Below are positions 53,911 to 63,243 of a DNA stretch of 64,000 nt, in pieces. A program made the position numbers and the translations under genes. Position 1 is the stretch's first letter, and the number at the start of each line of letters is the position of its first letter. Origin of the DNA: Chloroflexota bacterium (GTDB lineage: Bacteria > Chloroflexota > Anaerolineae > Anaerolineales > Villigracilaceae); assembly GCA_019873655.1 (NCBI GenBank), contig JAIOAU010000001.1:251323-315322 (forward strand). The letters are read 5' to 3'. The notes beneath the pieces were generated by a model. That model did no database searches. It had not been told where the DNA came from and saw only the letters and a program-made list of their open reading frames with translations.

Positions 53911-55044
53911 CTAAATGGGGCGCAGGACGCGGTCCTGGCGCAGTTGTTTGAAGAGCATGATGGTGTTGGGCGGCTGAGATTCTAATGCGGCCTCTTGCCA
54001 GGCTTGGACGCCCAGGGTTTGCGGCGAGCGGCGTTCGTAGCCCAGGTCTTTCCAAATCAGTTCCTGGGCGGCCAGTTGCGGCGGGACAAAGATGAGCGAG
54101 GCTTCGCATTGCAAGTCCTGGGAGGCGCGCTCTACTTCCTTGACCAGGGTCTGGATGGCCTGGTCGAGCGGGATGACGGGGTCCACATACAGATCGGTGG
54201 TGCGCGCCACCAGGTTCTCGACTTGCCAGCCGGCCAGTCCCACCAGTTGGTCGCCGCTCATCAGCAGGAGGAAGGCTTTTTCGCCGAAGGCGGCCATGAC
54301 GCCCTCTTGCGTCTGCGGGTTAGCGCCCCCGCTCAGACGGGTGATCAGGTTGGCGATGTTGGCCGAATCGCGCGGCCGCCCGCGCTGGACGGCCAGTTCA
54401 CCCACCTTTGCCTTTTTCATGACCACCGGGCTGGTGTCGGTGATCGGCGAGATGACCTTCCAGGCGGCGGTGACCTGCTTCCAGGTGTCTTCGAACGAAC
54501 CGACGTTCTGGATGACGACGTTGGCCGCGGCAGTCTTGATTTCCTGAGGGCCCTGGGCCTGGATGCGCTGCAAGGCCTCGGCTTCGCTCATGCCGCGCTT
54601 GCTCATCAGGCGTTCTTTCTGGAGATGCGGCGGGGCAAACGTGACCCAGATGGTGTCGCAGGCGGCTGCCAGCGGCCCTTCGAGCAACTTGATGGCTTCG
54701 ATGACGATGATGCGCTGGCTGGCGCGCTGGATGAGCAGGTCAATGGCCTGTTCGACCAGCGGATGGACGATTTTCTCCAGCATCCTCAGGCTATCGGGGT
54801 CGGCAAAGACGATGCGTCCCAATTTGGCGCGGTCGATTTCGCCGTTGCTATCGAGGATGATTTTGCCAAAGGTGTCGATGATGGGTTGGTAGCCGGGGGC
54901 TCCTTTGGCCATGGCGCGATGGGCCAGGGCGTCGGCGTCGATGCCATACGCGCCCAGATGTTCCAGCATTCTGCGGACGACGCTTTTGCCGGTGGCAATG
55001 TTGCCGGTCAGACCGATGACATATTTCCCAGGCCACTTGCTCAC
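53911..55044 (-). CDS. coaE: dephospho-CoA kinase with extra C-terminal acetyltransferase-like domain
   Basis: A 377-residue protein. Residues ~8-205 are CoaE, the last step of CoA synthesis: P-loop GLTGNIATGKS, GIDADALAHRAM, lid and MSKRGMSEAEALQRIQAQ. The remaining ~165 residues form a separate alpha/beta domain (FLLLMSGDQLVGLAGWQVE, DLYVDP, an AAQELIWKDLGYERR stretch) resembling a GNAT N-acetyltransferase, which would use a CoA derivative; that assignment is tentative. GTG start at 55044 with AAGGAG eight bases upstream. Confidence 0.9.
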   Translation of the reverse strand: MSKWPGKYVIGLTGNIATGKSVVRRMLEHLGAYGIDADALAHRAMAKGAPGYQPIIDTFGKIILDSNGEIDRAKLGRIVFADPDSLRMLEKIVHPLVEQAIDLLIQRASQRIIVIEAIKLLEGPLAAACDTIWVTFAPPHLQKERLMSKRGMSEAEALQRIQAQGPQEIKTAAANVVIQNVGSFEDTWKQVTAAWKVISPITDTSPVVMKKAKVGELAVQRGRPRDSANIANLITRLSGGANPQTQEGVMAAFGEKAFLLLMSGDQLVGLAGWQVENLVARTTDLYVDPVIPLDQAIQTLVKEVERASQDLQCEASLIFVPPQLAAQELIWKDLGYERRSPQTLGVQAWQEAALESQPPNTIMLFKQLRQDRVLRPI

Positions 55045-55087
55045 GGAGAGTTCTCCTTAGACTTGCGCTTCGTGAAGATTTTCATTC

Positions 55088-55116
55088 ATTTTAGTCGCAC
55101 GGGCTTTAAATGTCAA
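55088..55116 (-). promoter_or_regulatory. promoter of coaE
   Basis: On the minus strand: perfect TTGACA (55116-55111), 17 bases, TAAAAT (55093-55088). Start near 55081. Confidence 0.82.
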
Positions 55117-55162
55117 AGGGATTGCTGGAGGAAACAGAGGGCGGCAGGTGGGATGATCTGGC

Positions 55163-55195
55163 AATAAAAGAGACGCCCGGCCTTTCGACCGGGCG
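55163..55195 (-). terminator. intrinsic terminator of the LysM gene
   Basis: Minus-strand stem CGCCCGG / CCGGGCG (55195-55189 with 55180-55174), eight-base loop, then TCTCTTTTATT. It begins eight bases after the stop codon. Confidence 0.9.
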
Positions 55196-55202
55196 CCGGC
55201 GC

Positions 55203-55916
55203 TTATGGCGTTGGCGTGACGGTGGGCAGCGGGGTGATCGTCGGCGTGACCAGGTTGACCGGCACTTGCAGAATCCAGCCGGGGTAGATGGTGGTGGTCT
55301 CGCCGTCGGTCAGGATGTCGGGGTTGGCGGCCACGATGGCTTCCACGGTGCTGTTCATTTTGGCGGCGATGATGGCCAGATTATCGCCCGGCAGGACGAA
55401 ATAGGCCACGCGCGCCCCGCGCGTTAGATCGGTGGGCAGGGGCGTGGGGGTGGGCAGCGGCATGCCGGGGTAGGGCAGGATGATCGTCTGGCCGACGTAA
55501 TAGAATTGGGTCTGAGGGTCAATGCCCGTGCCGGTGGCCGGGTTGTAGGGGTTGAGCAAGAAGATCAGGATGAGGCCGTTCTCTCCCAGTTGGTATCTTT
55601 CTACCAGGCCGACGAGGGTGTCGCCCTCCTGAATGGTGTAGGAGAAGGGGGCGCTGGGGGTGGGGGTGGGCGTCTCGGTGGGGGTGGGCGTCTCGGTGGG
55701 GGTGGGGGTAGCGGTAGGCGTGTTGGTGGGAGTAGGGGTAATTGTCGGGGTGGGGGTCTTGGTGGCAAAGATGGCCCGAATGTTGTTCCCGCTGAAAGAG
55801 AGAATGACCAGCACGATGGCGATGAGAATCAGGAGAAAGGCGATGACGATCAGCAGTACAGGTCCTCCCTGACGGCGGCGTTTGCGGTAAGAGTCGATGG
55901 TGCTTTTCATGCTCAT
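55203..55916 (-). CDS. membrane-anchored protein with two LysM domains
   Basis: A 237-residue protein. Arg-rich N-terminus, one membrane helix (~19-42), a Thr/Pro repeat linker (TPTPTITPTPTNTP and further), then two LysM domains: SYTIQEGDTLVGLVERYQLG... and AYFVLPGDNLAIIAAKMNST with NPDILTDG. It probably binds peptidoglycan from the membrane. The linker DNA is a G-rich minisatellite on the plus strand (55650-55765). GGGAG lies eight bases before the ATG. Confidence 0.9.
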   Translation of the reverse strand: MSMKSTIDSYRKRRRQGGPVLLIVIAFLLILIAIVLVILSFSGNNIRAIFATKTPTPTITPTPTNTPTATPTPTETPTPTETPTPTPSAPFSYTIQEGDTLVGLVERYQLGENGLILIFLLNPYNPATGTGIDPQTQFYYVGQTIILPYPGMPLPTPTPLPTDLTRGARVAYFVLPGDNLAIIAAKMNSTVEAIVAANPDILTDGETTTIYPGWILQVPVNLVTPTITPLPTVTPTP

Positions 55917-56048
55917 AGGCTCTGCTCCCTTCTCGGCTGGAAGCGCAAAGGAGAAGTTTTTCCAGCGTCAGGATGTATTCTACTGTAAGTTAGGAATTTA
56001 AGCGAGGAGAATATTTTTCGCATAGCCAAAAATAGAGCCGAGAAACGC

Positions 56049-58973
56049 CTATTTGAGCGGCAGACGGTCTTCGAGGAATTGGCCGGTGTAGGAAGCCGCG
56101 ACGGCGGCGATCTGCTCCGGCGCGCCGACCGCCACTACCTCGCCGCCGCGGTCGCCGCCTTCGGGGCCGAGGTCGATGATCCAGTCGGCGGTTTTGATGA
56201 TTTCGAGGTTGTGTTCGATGATCAGCACCGAGTTGCCGGCGTCCACCAGGCGCTGCAAGACCTCGATGAGTTTGTGCACGTCGGCGGCGTGCAGGCCGAC
56301 GGAAGGCTCGTCGAGCACGTAGAGGGTCCGGCCGGTGGCGCGGCGGGAGAGTTCGCGCGCCAGTTTGACGCGCTGGGCCTCGCCGCCGGAGAGGGTGGTG
56401 GCCGGTTGACCGACTTTGATGTACCCCAGGCCGACCTCTTGCAGGAGTTTCAGTTTGTTGACCATCGCCGGGAAGGCCGAGAATTCTTCCAGGGCTTTGT
56501 CCACGGTCATGTCGAGGACGTCGGCGATGTTGTAGCCGTGGAAACGCACCTGCAGGGTCTCGCGGTTGAAGCGTTTGCCGTGACAGACATCGCAGGGAAC
56601 GTAGATGTCGGGCAGGAATTGCATTTCGATGCGCAGTTCGCCCTGTCCCTGGCAGGCCTCGCAGCGCCCGCCGTGGACGTTGAACGAGAAGCGCCCCGGC
56701 TTGTAGCCGCGCACTTTGCTTTCGGGCAGGCTGGCAAAGAGTTTGCGGATTTCGTCGAACAGGCCGGTGTAGGTGCCGGGATTGGAGCGCGGCGTGCGCC
56801 CGATGGGCGATTGGTCGATGTTGATGATTTTGTCGAGGTGTTCGACGCCCTCGATGCGGTCGTGTTCGCCGGGCTGGGTGCGCGCCCCGTGCAGGCGGGC
56901 GGCCAGGGCGTTGTAGAGGATGTCGTTCATCAGGGTGGACTTGCCCGACCCGGAGACGCCGGTAATGCAGACCAGTTTGCCGAGCGGAATCTCGACCCGA
57001 ATGTTCTTCAGATTGTTGGCGCGCGCTCCGACGATGGTGAGATGTTTGCCGTTGCCGGCGCGGCGCTTTTTCGGGACGGGGATTTGCTTGCGGCCGGAAA
57101 GGTAAGCGCCGGTCAGCGAGGTCGGGTGGGCCAGGATGTCCTGCGGCGTCCCCTCGGCGACGATTTCGCCTCCGCGTTCGCCGGCGCCGGGGCCGAGGTC
57201 GATGACCCAGTCGGCGGTTCGGATGGTCTCGTCATCGTGTTCGACCACCAGGACGGTGTTGCCCAGGTCGCGCAGGCCTTTGAGGGTCTCGAGCAGGCGG
57301 GTGTTGTCGCGCGGGTGCAGGCCGATGGAGGGTTCGTCCAGCACGTACAGGACGCCCACCAGCCGCGAACCGACCTGGGTCGCCAGGCGGATGCGCTGCG
57401 CTTCGCCGCCCGAAAGCGAACCGGCCGAGCGGCTGAGGGTCAGGTAATCCAGGCCGACGTTGACCAGGAAGCCGAGCCGCGCCCGAATTTCTTTCAGGAT
57501 GCGTTCGGCGATGGCTTGTTGACGCGGCGTGAGGGGAGTCTGCGGGCCGGCCAGGCGTTCGACCCAGGCCAGGGCGCGGTTGACCGGCCAGGAGGTCACT
57601 TCGATGATGTTGACGCCGTCCACCGTCACGGCCAGGGCTTCGGGGCGCAGGCGTTTGCCCTGACAGGTGGGGCAGGGCCGGTCGCTCATGTATTCGGCGA
57701 TTTTTTCGCGGATGTATTCCGAGTTGGTCTCGCGGTAACGCCGCTCCAGGTTGCCGATGACGCCCTCGAAGGGGGTCTCGAAGGATGCCGTCCGGCCGTC
57801 GCGGTTGTGGTAGTGGACGCGCACCCGCTCGCCGTTGGTTCCGTAGAGGATGAGGCGCTGTTTATCGGGCGGCAGTTCGCCGAAGGGCGTTTCCATGTCG
57901 ATGCGGTAATGCTGGCAGACGGCTTCGAGGAGTTGCCAGTAGTAGCCGCTGTCTTCGCGCAGGTTGCTCCATTCCATGGCGATGAGCGCGCCGTCGCAGA
58001 GCGACTTTTCGTAATCCACCACCCGGTCGGGGTCGATTTCGAGTTTGCTGCCCAGGCCCTGGCAATCGGGACAGGCGCCGTGCGGCGTGTTGAAGGAGAA
58101 GGTGCGCGGTTCGATTTCGGGGATGCTGACGCCGTGTTCGGGACAGGCGAGGTGTTCGGAGAAATGAAGGTCGGAAATCGAAGGCCGAAGGTCATCTGTT
58201 TGGTTTGCTCCTCCCGGCCTTTGACTTTCGACCTTTGACACGGTAAGGTAGCCTTCCCCGAACTTGAGGGCGGTCTCGACCGAGTCGGTCAGGCGGCTCA
58301 GGTAGGTGGCCTGGTCTTCCGGCGAATCCCATTGATGGGCGATGACCAGGCGGTCGACGACGGCCTCGATGGTGTGGATTTTGTAGCGGTCGAGGCTGAT
58401 TTCTTCGTCGAGGGAATGTACGCTCCCGTCGACGCGGGCGCGCGCGAAACCGGCTTTGCGAATCTCCTCGAAGACGGCCTGGTACGTCCCCTTGCGGCCG
58501 CGCACCACCGGGGCCAGGATGAGCAGGCGCGTTCCCGCCGGCAGGGTTTGGATGGCGTCCACGATTTCCTGCGCCGACTGTTTGGTCACCTCGCGGCCGC
58601 AGACCGGACAGTGCGGAATGCCGACGCGGGCAAAGAGCAGGCGCAGGTAGTCGTAGATTTCGGTCACCGTGCCGACGGTCGAGCGCGGGTTGTGGCTGGC
58701 GCCTTTCTGGTCGATCGAGACGGCGGGCGAGAGGCCCTCGATATAGTCCACGTCCGGCTTTTGCATCTGGCCCAGGAACTGGCGGGCGTAGGCTGAGAGC
58801 GATTCGACGTAGCGGCGCTGCCCCTCGGCGAAGATGGTGTCGAAGGCCAGCGAGGATTTGCCCGATCCCGAAAGACCGGTGATAACCACCAGTTTGTCGC
58901 GCGGGATTTCGACGGTGATATTCTTGAGATTGTGTTCACGCGCCCCAACGACGCGGATAGAATTGGCAAACAT
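56049..58973 (-). CDS. uvrA: excinuclease ABC subunit A
   Basis: A 974-residue DNA-damage sensor of nucleotide excision repair. Two ABC ATPase modules with Walker [13 protein letters not shown] and [13 protein letters not shown], signatures [13 protein letters not shown] and [13 protein letters not shown], and zinc-finger Cys pairs (CPVCG, CPTCQ, CEACQ, CDVCHG). Residues ~245-270 carry an unusual in-frame insert just before [11 protein letters not shown], encoded by a palindromic repeat (see separate entry). In place of the usual CPxCG there is CPEHG in that zinc module, so one ligand may differ. ATG at 58973. Confidence 0.96.
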   Translation of the reverse strand: MFANSIRVVGAREHNLKNITVEIPRDKLVVITGLSGSGKSSLAFDTIFAEGQRRYVESLSAYARQFLGQMQKPDVDYIEGLSPAVSIDQKGASHNPRSTVGTVTEIYDYLRLLFARVGIPHCPVCGREVTKQSAQEIVDAIQTLPAGTRLLILAPVVRGRKGTYQAVFEEIRKAGFARARVDGSVHSLDEEISLDRYKIHTIEAVVDRLVIAHQWDSPEDQATYLSRLTDSVETALKFGEGYLTVSKVESQRPGGANQTDDLRPSISDLHFSEHLACPEHGVSIPEIEPRTFSFNTPHGACPDCQGLGSKLEIDPDRVVDYEKSLCDGALIAMEWSNLREDSGYYWQLLEAVCQHYRIDMETPFGELPPDKQRLILYGTNGERVRVHYHNRDGRTASFETPFEGVIGNLERRYRETNSEYIREKIAEYMSDRPCPTCQGKRLRPEALAVTVDGVNIIEVTSWPVNRALAWVERLAGPQTPLTPRQQAIAERILKEIRARLGFLVNVGLDYLTLSRSAGSLSGGEAQRIRLATQVGSRLVGVLYVLDEPSIGLHPRDNTRLLETLKGLRDLGNTVLVVEHDDETIRTADWVIDLGPGAGERGGEIVAEGTPQDILAHPTSLTGAYLSGRKQIPVPKKRRAGNGKHLTIVGARANNLKNIRVEIPLGKLVCITGVSGSGKSTLMNDILYNALAARLHGARTQPGEHDRIEGVEHLDKIINIDQSPIGRTPRSNPGTYTGLFDEIRKLFASLPESKVRGYKPGRFSFNVHGGRCEACQGQGELRIEMQFLPDIYVPCDVCHGKRFNRETLQVRFHGYNIADVLDMTVDKALEEFSAFPAMVNKLKLLQEVGLGYIKVGQPATTLSGGEAQRVKLARELSRRATGRTLYVLDEPSVGLHAADVHKLIEVLQRLVDAGNSVLIIEHNLEIIKTADWIIDLGPEGGDRGGEVVAVGAPEQIAAVAASYTGQFLEDRLPLK
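58166..58239. repeat. palindromic repeat inserted in frame in uvrA
   Basis: AAGGTCGGAAATCGAAGGCC (58167-58186) and GGCCTTTGACTTTCGACCTT (58216-58235) are inverted, matching at 17 of 20 positions, around a ~29-base centre. In uvrA it adds about 25 residues ([10 protein letters not shown]..., [10 protein letters not shown]). Related sequence lies in mutL at about 63866-63885. Confidence 0.8.
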
Positions 58974-59001
58974 ACCTGCCTCGGAATTCGAGATGGCGGC
59001 G

Positions 59002-59026
59002 ATTATAGCACATTTGTTTCAGAAAC
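59002..59026 (-). promoter_or_regulatory. uvrA promoter with palindrome
   Basis: On the minus strand TGC-TATAAT (-10 at 59007-59002) precedes uvrA by about 28 bases. The palindrome GTTTCAGAAAC (59016-59026) lies where a repressor would cover the -35 region. It does not match the LexA boxes I know. Confidence 0.5.
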
Positions 59027-59116
59027 GAGCGCGATCCAGCGCGCAAACGATTATTATACCAGCCTGCGCTGGCGCTTTTCTGAACGCCCCTCTCAAAACA
59101 GCAGGCCGCCTAATGC

Positions 59117-59145
59117 TTGCCTCTCTGACGGCTTTGTGCTAGACT
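59117..59145 (+). promoter_or_regulatory. promoter of the REC-CpaE gene
   Basis: TTGCCT (59117-59122), 17 bases, TAGACT (59140-59145). Leader about 22 bases, with AAGGGAA before the ATG at 59174. Confidence 0.65.
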
Positions 59146-59173
59146 TTGGGAAAGTGGATCAAAGGGAACGTCT

Positions 59174-60340
59174 ATGCCTGAAAAAATTCTGATCATCGAT
59201 GACGATGTCGATACCCTGCGGCTGGTGGGGATGATGCTGCAGAAGCAGGGATATCAGATCGTGGCGGCGACCAACGGACAGCAAGGGTTGGACTACGCCG
59301 AGTCGGAAGACCCCGATCTGGTCTTGCTGGACGTCATGATGCCGCAGATGGACGGCTACGAGGTGGCCCGCCGCCTGCGCGCCAACCCGTTTACGGCCAG
59401 CATTCCCATTCTGATGTTTACGGCCAAGACGCAACTGGACGACAAGGTGACCGGTTTCGAGGCCGGCGCGGATGATTACCTGACCAAGCCCACCCACCCC
59501 TCCGAGTTGATTGCCCATGTCAAGGCCTTGCTGGCGCGTTCGACCAAGGGGCGGGCGGCGCCGGCCGGGGCGGTGACAACCGAACGGCGCAGTTTCGTCA
59601 TCGGCGTCCTGGCGGCGCGCGGCGGATGGGGGGTGACCACGACGGCGGCCAACCTGGGCAGCGCCCTGAAGACCGCCGCCAACATGGAAGTCACCGTGTG
59701 CGAATTGCGCCCCGGTCAGGGCACGCTGGGGCCGGAGATGGGCGAGGCCGACCCGCGTACGCTGGTCGAACTGCTGCAGGCCAAGCCGGTGGACCTGACC
59801 CGTCAGAAAGTGAACGAGTCGCTCTACACGCACAAGTCCGGCGTGCGGTTCCTGTTCGGTTCGATTCATCCGAAGGACGCTTCCCTGCTCGGCGCGGTGT
59901 CGCAGATCGAGACGTTGGTCAATCGGCTGATTTATCTCTCTCCCTACCTCGTTCTCGATTTGGGGCCGAGCCTGCCGCCTCTGACCCAGAAGATGTTGAA
60001 GGTTTGCAAGTTATTGGTGGTCGTAGTCGAGCCGATGCCGAACTCGGTGGTCTATTCCAAAGCCCTGATTGCCGATCTGCTCGAACTCGGATTCACGCGC
60101 GATCACATTGTCCCCATTGTGATTAACCGCATCCGCTCCGACATGCAATTGAACTGGAATCAGGTCCAGGAACGGCTGGGACATCCGGTGGCCGTGGCGG
60201 TGATGCCCGCCCCCGAGTTGATCTACATGGCGGCGCGCATGAAGATGACGGCTTTCGAGCATCAGCCCAGTTCACTGCTGGGTCAACAATTCAGCAAATT
60301 GGCTGCTCACCTTTTGGATTTGGAAAAGAGCATGGGCTGA
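59174..60340 (+). CDS. response regulator receiver fused to CpaE/TadZ-like ATPase
   Basis: A 388-residue fusion. Residues 1-122 are a REC domain with the acidic pocket (IIDDDVD), phospho-acceptor Asp (LVLLDVMMP, Asp53 approx.) and the Lys in DDYLTKPTHP. Residues ~140-388 are a MinD-like domain in which Walker A reads AARGGWGVTTT rather than KGGVGKTT: the signature and P-loop lysines are missing, as in TadZ/CpaE proteins. It would place or regulate the Tad machinery in response to phosphorylation, presumably by the downstream kinase and with the CpaF at 33710 (inference). Confidence 0.9.
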   Translation: MPEKILIIDDDVDTLRLVGMMLQKQGYQIVAATNGQQGLDYAESEDPDLVLLDVMMPQMDGYEVARRLRANPFTASIPILMFTAKTQLDDKVTGFEAGADDYLTKPTHPSELIAHVKALLARSTKGRAAPAGAVTTERRSFVIGVLAARGGWGVTTTAANLGSALKTAANMEVTVCELRPGQGTLGPEMGEADPRTLVELLQAKPVDLTRQKVNESLYTHKSGVRFLFGSIHPKDASLLGAVSQIETLVNRLIYLSPYLVLDLGPSLPPLTQKMLKVCKLLVVVVEPMPNSVVYSKALIADLLELGFTRDHIVPIVINRIRSDMQLNWNQVQERLGHPVAVAVMPAPELIYMAARMKMTAFEHQPSSLLGQQFSKLAAHLLDLEKSMG

Positions 60341-60392
60341 GCGCGGCTCAGCCTTCGAGGGCGTAATGGACGCCCGGGGAGGACATTCCCGT

Positions 60393-61589
60393 ATGTCCGC
60401 GCAAGCGACGAGCGATCTCAAAGAACGGCTGGAAGGTTATCGCCGTCTGATTGACATTTCCCGCGACCTGGCCTCGACCCTCGACCTGGAATCTCTGTTA
60501 TATCGGATTATCCACGCCGCGGCCGATCTCACCCACGCCGCGGCGGCTTCGATCCTGCTCTACGACGACGCCGCCCAGCAACTCTATTTCCAGGTGGCCA
60601 CCAACCTGGACCAGCAGACGATGCGCGGCCTGGTCGTGCCGCTCGAAGGCAGCATTGCCGGCTGGGTCGTGACTCATCGTCAACCGGTGCGAATCGACAA
60701 CGTCCACTCGGACGCGCGTTTCTTCGCTCAGGTCGAGAAGACGACCCAGTTCACCACCACCTCTTTGATGGGCATTCCGCTCATCACCAAAGACAAAGTC
60801 GTGGGCGTGCTGGAGGTGCTGAACAAGCGATCCGGCTCCTTCACCGACGTGGATCAGGACCTGTTGCTCGTCTTGGGCGCGCAGGCGGCGGTGGCGATTG
60901 TCAACGCCCGCCTGTTCGCGCAATCCGATCTGATTGCCGAATTCGTCCACGAACTGCGCACGCCGCTGGCCTCGATTGGCACTTCCACTTACCTGCTCTT
61001 GCGGCCGGAGATGTCGCAGGAACAGCGCGAGCAAATCATCCACAACATTCACAGCGAGACTCAGCGTCTCAGCACCCTGGCCTCCACCTTCCTCGACCTG
61101 GCCCGCCTCGAATCCGGGCGCGTCAAGTACAATTTCACCCGCTTCGACTTGCAGCCGGCGGTTCAGGAATGCTGCCAGATCATGCAATCGAAGGCCGACG
61201 AGGCCGAACTGACGATTCACACCGAGATTCCGCCCGATTTTCCGCCCGTCAACGCCGACCGCGACAAACTCAAGCAGGTCATCATCAATCTGCTCAGCAA
61301 TGCCATCAAATACAATTGCCGTGGGGGAAAGGTGTTCGTGCGCGCCGGCCTCGAAGATCAGTGCTGGTGGCTGGCCGTCCAAGATACCGGCCTGGGCATT
61401 CCCGAGGACGATTTGCCCCATTTGTTTCAGAAATTCTATCGGGTGCGTTCGACCGAGGGGAAGGCGTCTGGCACCGGGCTGGGATTGTCCATCTGCAAGC
61501 AAATCGTCAGCGGCCACCGCGGGCGAATCGAGGTCAGCAGCAAACTCGGCGAGGGGACGACGTTTACCATTCGCCTGCCCCGAACCTAG
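60393..61589 (+). CDS. GAF-domain sensor histidine kinase
   Basis: A 398-residue soluble kinase. GAF domain ~20-175, dimerisation/phosphorylation helix with the His in EFVHELRTPLASI, then a HATPase with N box NLLSNAIKY, G1 DTGLGIP, F box FQKFYR and G2 GTGLGLSI. It lies 52 bases after the REC-CpaE gene and is its likely partner. ATG at 60393 has GGGGAGGA nine bases upstream; an in-frame ATG at 60366 would add nine residues. Confidence 0.92.
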   Translation: MSAQATSDLKERLEGYRRLIDISRDLASTLDLESLLYRIIHAAADLTHAAAASILLYDDAAQQLYFQVATNLDQQTMRGLVVPLEGSIAGWVVTHRQPVRIDNVHSDARFFAQVEKTTQFTTTSLMGIPLITKDKVVGVLEVLNKRSGSFTDVDQDLLLVLGAQAAVAIVNARLFAQSDLIAEFVHELRTPLASIGTSTYLLLRPEMSQEQREQIIHNIHSETQRLSTLASTFLDLARLESGRVKYNFTRFDLQPAVQECCQIMQSKADEAELTIHTEIPPDFPPVNADRDKLKQVIINLLSNAIKYNCRGGKVFVRAGLEDQCWWLAVQDTGLGIPEDDLPHLFQKFYRVRSTEGKASGTGLGLSICKQIVSGHRGRIEVSSKLGEGTTFTIRLPRT

Positions 61590-61604
61590 TCTGGTCTCTG
61601 GCGG

Positions 61605-62552
61605 TTACGTTTCCAGCAGGATTTTCAAAGCCCCCGGCTGTTTGGCGGCCTCGTAGGCTTCCAGCGCCTGATCCAGCCGAAAACGCCCGGCAATCAGCGG
61701 CGTGGGGTCGACTTCTCCCCTCTCCAACAATCGCAGAGCCGGTTCGAACGGCCCGCAGCGCGACCCGACGATGGTCACTTCGTCCACCACGAACGGCGAC
61801 CAGTTGACGGTCATCTCGCCCCGGTAGGTGGACTTCAGCACCAGCGTCCCGCGCGGACGCAAGGCCTGCCGCGCCAGGTCGAAGCCGGAGGGCGACCCCG
61901 TGGCCTCCACCACCACATCCCAGCGCCACGGCTGGACCTCGCTCTCCTCAATCAGCCGAATGCCGCGCCGGAGGAGCAACTCCTTCTGGAGCGGATGCCG
62001 CGCCACGACGCGCAAATCCGCGCCAGTGAGGGCCAGCGTTTGGGCGATCAACTGTCCCAGCCGCCCCGCGCCGATGAGCAGGACGCGGTCGGTTGGATGA
62101 ATTTGCACCTGCTGCTGGATTTCCAGCGCCGCGGCCAGCGGTTCGGTGAAGACCGCCGCCTCGTCCGGGACCGAGTCGGGGACGAGATGCAGATTCGCCA
62201 GCGGGAGCGTTGTGTACTCGGCGTGGACTCCGTCGCGGCCGGCGATTCCCAGCACGGTGCGCCGCTCGCAGTGGGTGGGGCGGCCGTTCCGGCACTGTTC
62301 GCACTCCCCGCAGACGGCGTTGATTTCGCCGACCACGCGTTTGCCAAACCATGATTTATCGGGCGCTTCAACCACCTCGCCGACGAACTCATGGCCGGGG
62401 ATGCCGGTGAACGGATAGTAACCGCGCACCAGTTCCAGGTCGGTGCCGCAGACGCCCGCCAGCCGGACTCGAATCAACGCCTCGCCGGGCTTCTCCGGCA
62501 GGGGCAGGTCGCGCAGGGAAAGGGTCTGGTTTTCGAGCCAGAGGGCGCGCAT
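61605..62552 (-). CDS. zinc-dependent alcohol dehydrogenase (MDR family)
   Basis: A 315-residue medium-chain dehydrogenase. N-terminal GroES-like domain with GVCGTDLELV (catalytic zinc Cys), GHEFVGEVVE and a structural zinc loop CGECEQCRNGRPTHC; C-terminal Rossmann fold with LLIGAGRLGQLIAQ. It resembles threonine/sorbitol dehydrogenases but the substrate is unknown. ATG at 62552 preferred; an in-frame GTG at 62561 is possible. It converges with the kinase gene, 15 bases away. Confidence 0.9.
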   Translation of the reverse strand: MRALWLENQTLSLRDLPLPEKPGEALIRVRLAGVCGTDLELVRGYYPFTGIPGHEFVGEVVEAPDKSWFGKRVVGEINAVCGECEQCRNGRPTHCERRTVLGIAGRDGVHAEYTTLPLANLHLVPDSVPDEAAVFTEPLAAALEIQQQVQIHPTDRVLLIGAGRLGQLIAQTLALTGADLRVVARHPLQKELLLRRGIRLIEESEVQPWRWDVVVEATGSPSGFDLARQALRPRGTLVLKSTYRGEMTVNWSPFVVDEVTIVGSRCGPFEPALRLLERGEVDPTPLIAGRFRLDQALEAYEAAKQPGALKILLET

Positions 62553-62602
62553 CTTCAACACATTCTCAATTTACAAATCATGGTCAGGCTTTTGCGTTTT
62601 CT

Positions 62603-62953
62603 CTAGGGCTTGGCAAATCGAACGCGTTTTTCGGTTACAACCACGAATTGCCCCGGAATCTTATCCGCGTAGGAATCGAGCAATTGTTTCAGGATTCGGA
62701 TTTTCGCCGCAGCGCGTTCATCGCTCAGACGCAACAAAATTACCCCCTGATGGGTTTTCCGCTCGCGATACACTTGTTCGCCGAAGTCTTTGTCTGTTGT
62801 GATCAGAATTCGATTCTCATCGCAGGCTTTTATAATCACCCTGTCATCTTCCATCCCCCGCGCTTGCTCATAGACCGAGAAAACATCGTGTCCCTGTTCG
62901 CGAAGCCAGTTTGCTACCAATGGACCGGCGCACTCGTCCACGATGAAACGCAT
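62603..62953 (-). CDS. DUF5615 PIN-like toxin
   Basis: A 116-residue PIN-like protein. The acidic residues of the nuclease fold are visible: FIVDECAGP, GMEDDRVI, LITTDKDFGE. Such proteins pair with DUF433 antitoxins in proposed type II toxin-antitoxin modules and are thought to act as RNases. Its ATG overlaps the upstream stop by one base (TGATG). Confidence 0.85.
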   Translation of the reverse strand: MRFIVDECAGPLVANWLREQGHDVFSVYEQARGMEDDRVIIKACDENRILITTDKDFGEQVYRERKTHQGVILLRLSDERAAAKIRILKQLLDSYADKIPGQFVVVTEKRVRFAKP

Positions 62954-63201
62954 CAGGCGGTCTCCATCTCAAGCGGCATGAACAGAGTGTTTTCCAATGT
63001 TTTGCTGGCGAACAGGATGCATGCCTGGATATCGCTGCGGGTCAATCCCTCGTATTCTGCCAGGATTTGTTCGATCGTAGCGCCGTGGGCAAGCAAGTTG
63101 AGGATGAATTCAACGGTCAGGCGCGTGCCTTTGATGACCGGCTTTCCGGTCATTACTTTGGGATTGATGCTAATCCGTGACAAGAGTTTTTCGTCTGTCA
63201 T
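62953..63201 (-). CDS. DUF433 antitoxin
   Basis: An 82-residue DUF433 protein: ISINPKVMTGKPVIKGTRLTVEFIL split, LLAHGATIEQILAEYEGLTRSDIQACI. The family has a small winged-helix fold and usually precedes a DUF5615 gene, as here. AGGAG lies eight bases before the ATG at 63201. Confidence 0.88.
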   Translation of the reverse strand: MTDEKLLSRISINPKVMTGKPVIKGTRLTVEFILNLLAHGATIEQILAEYEGLTRSDIQACILFASKTLENTLFMPLEMETA

Positions 63202-63243
63202 GACGGTTCTCCTGTGACAATTATACAACACTTCGCCGCAGGC

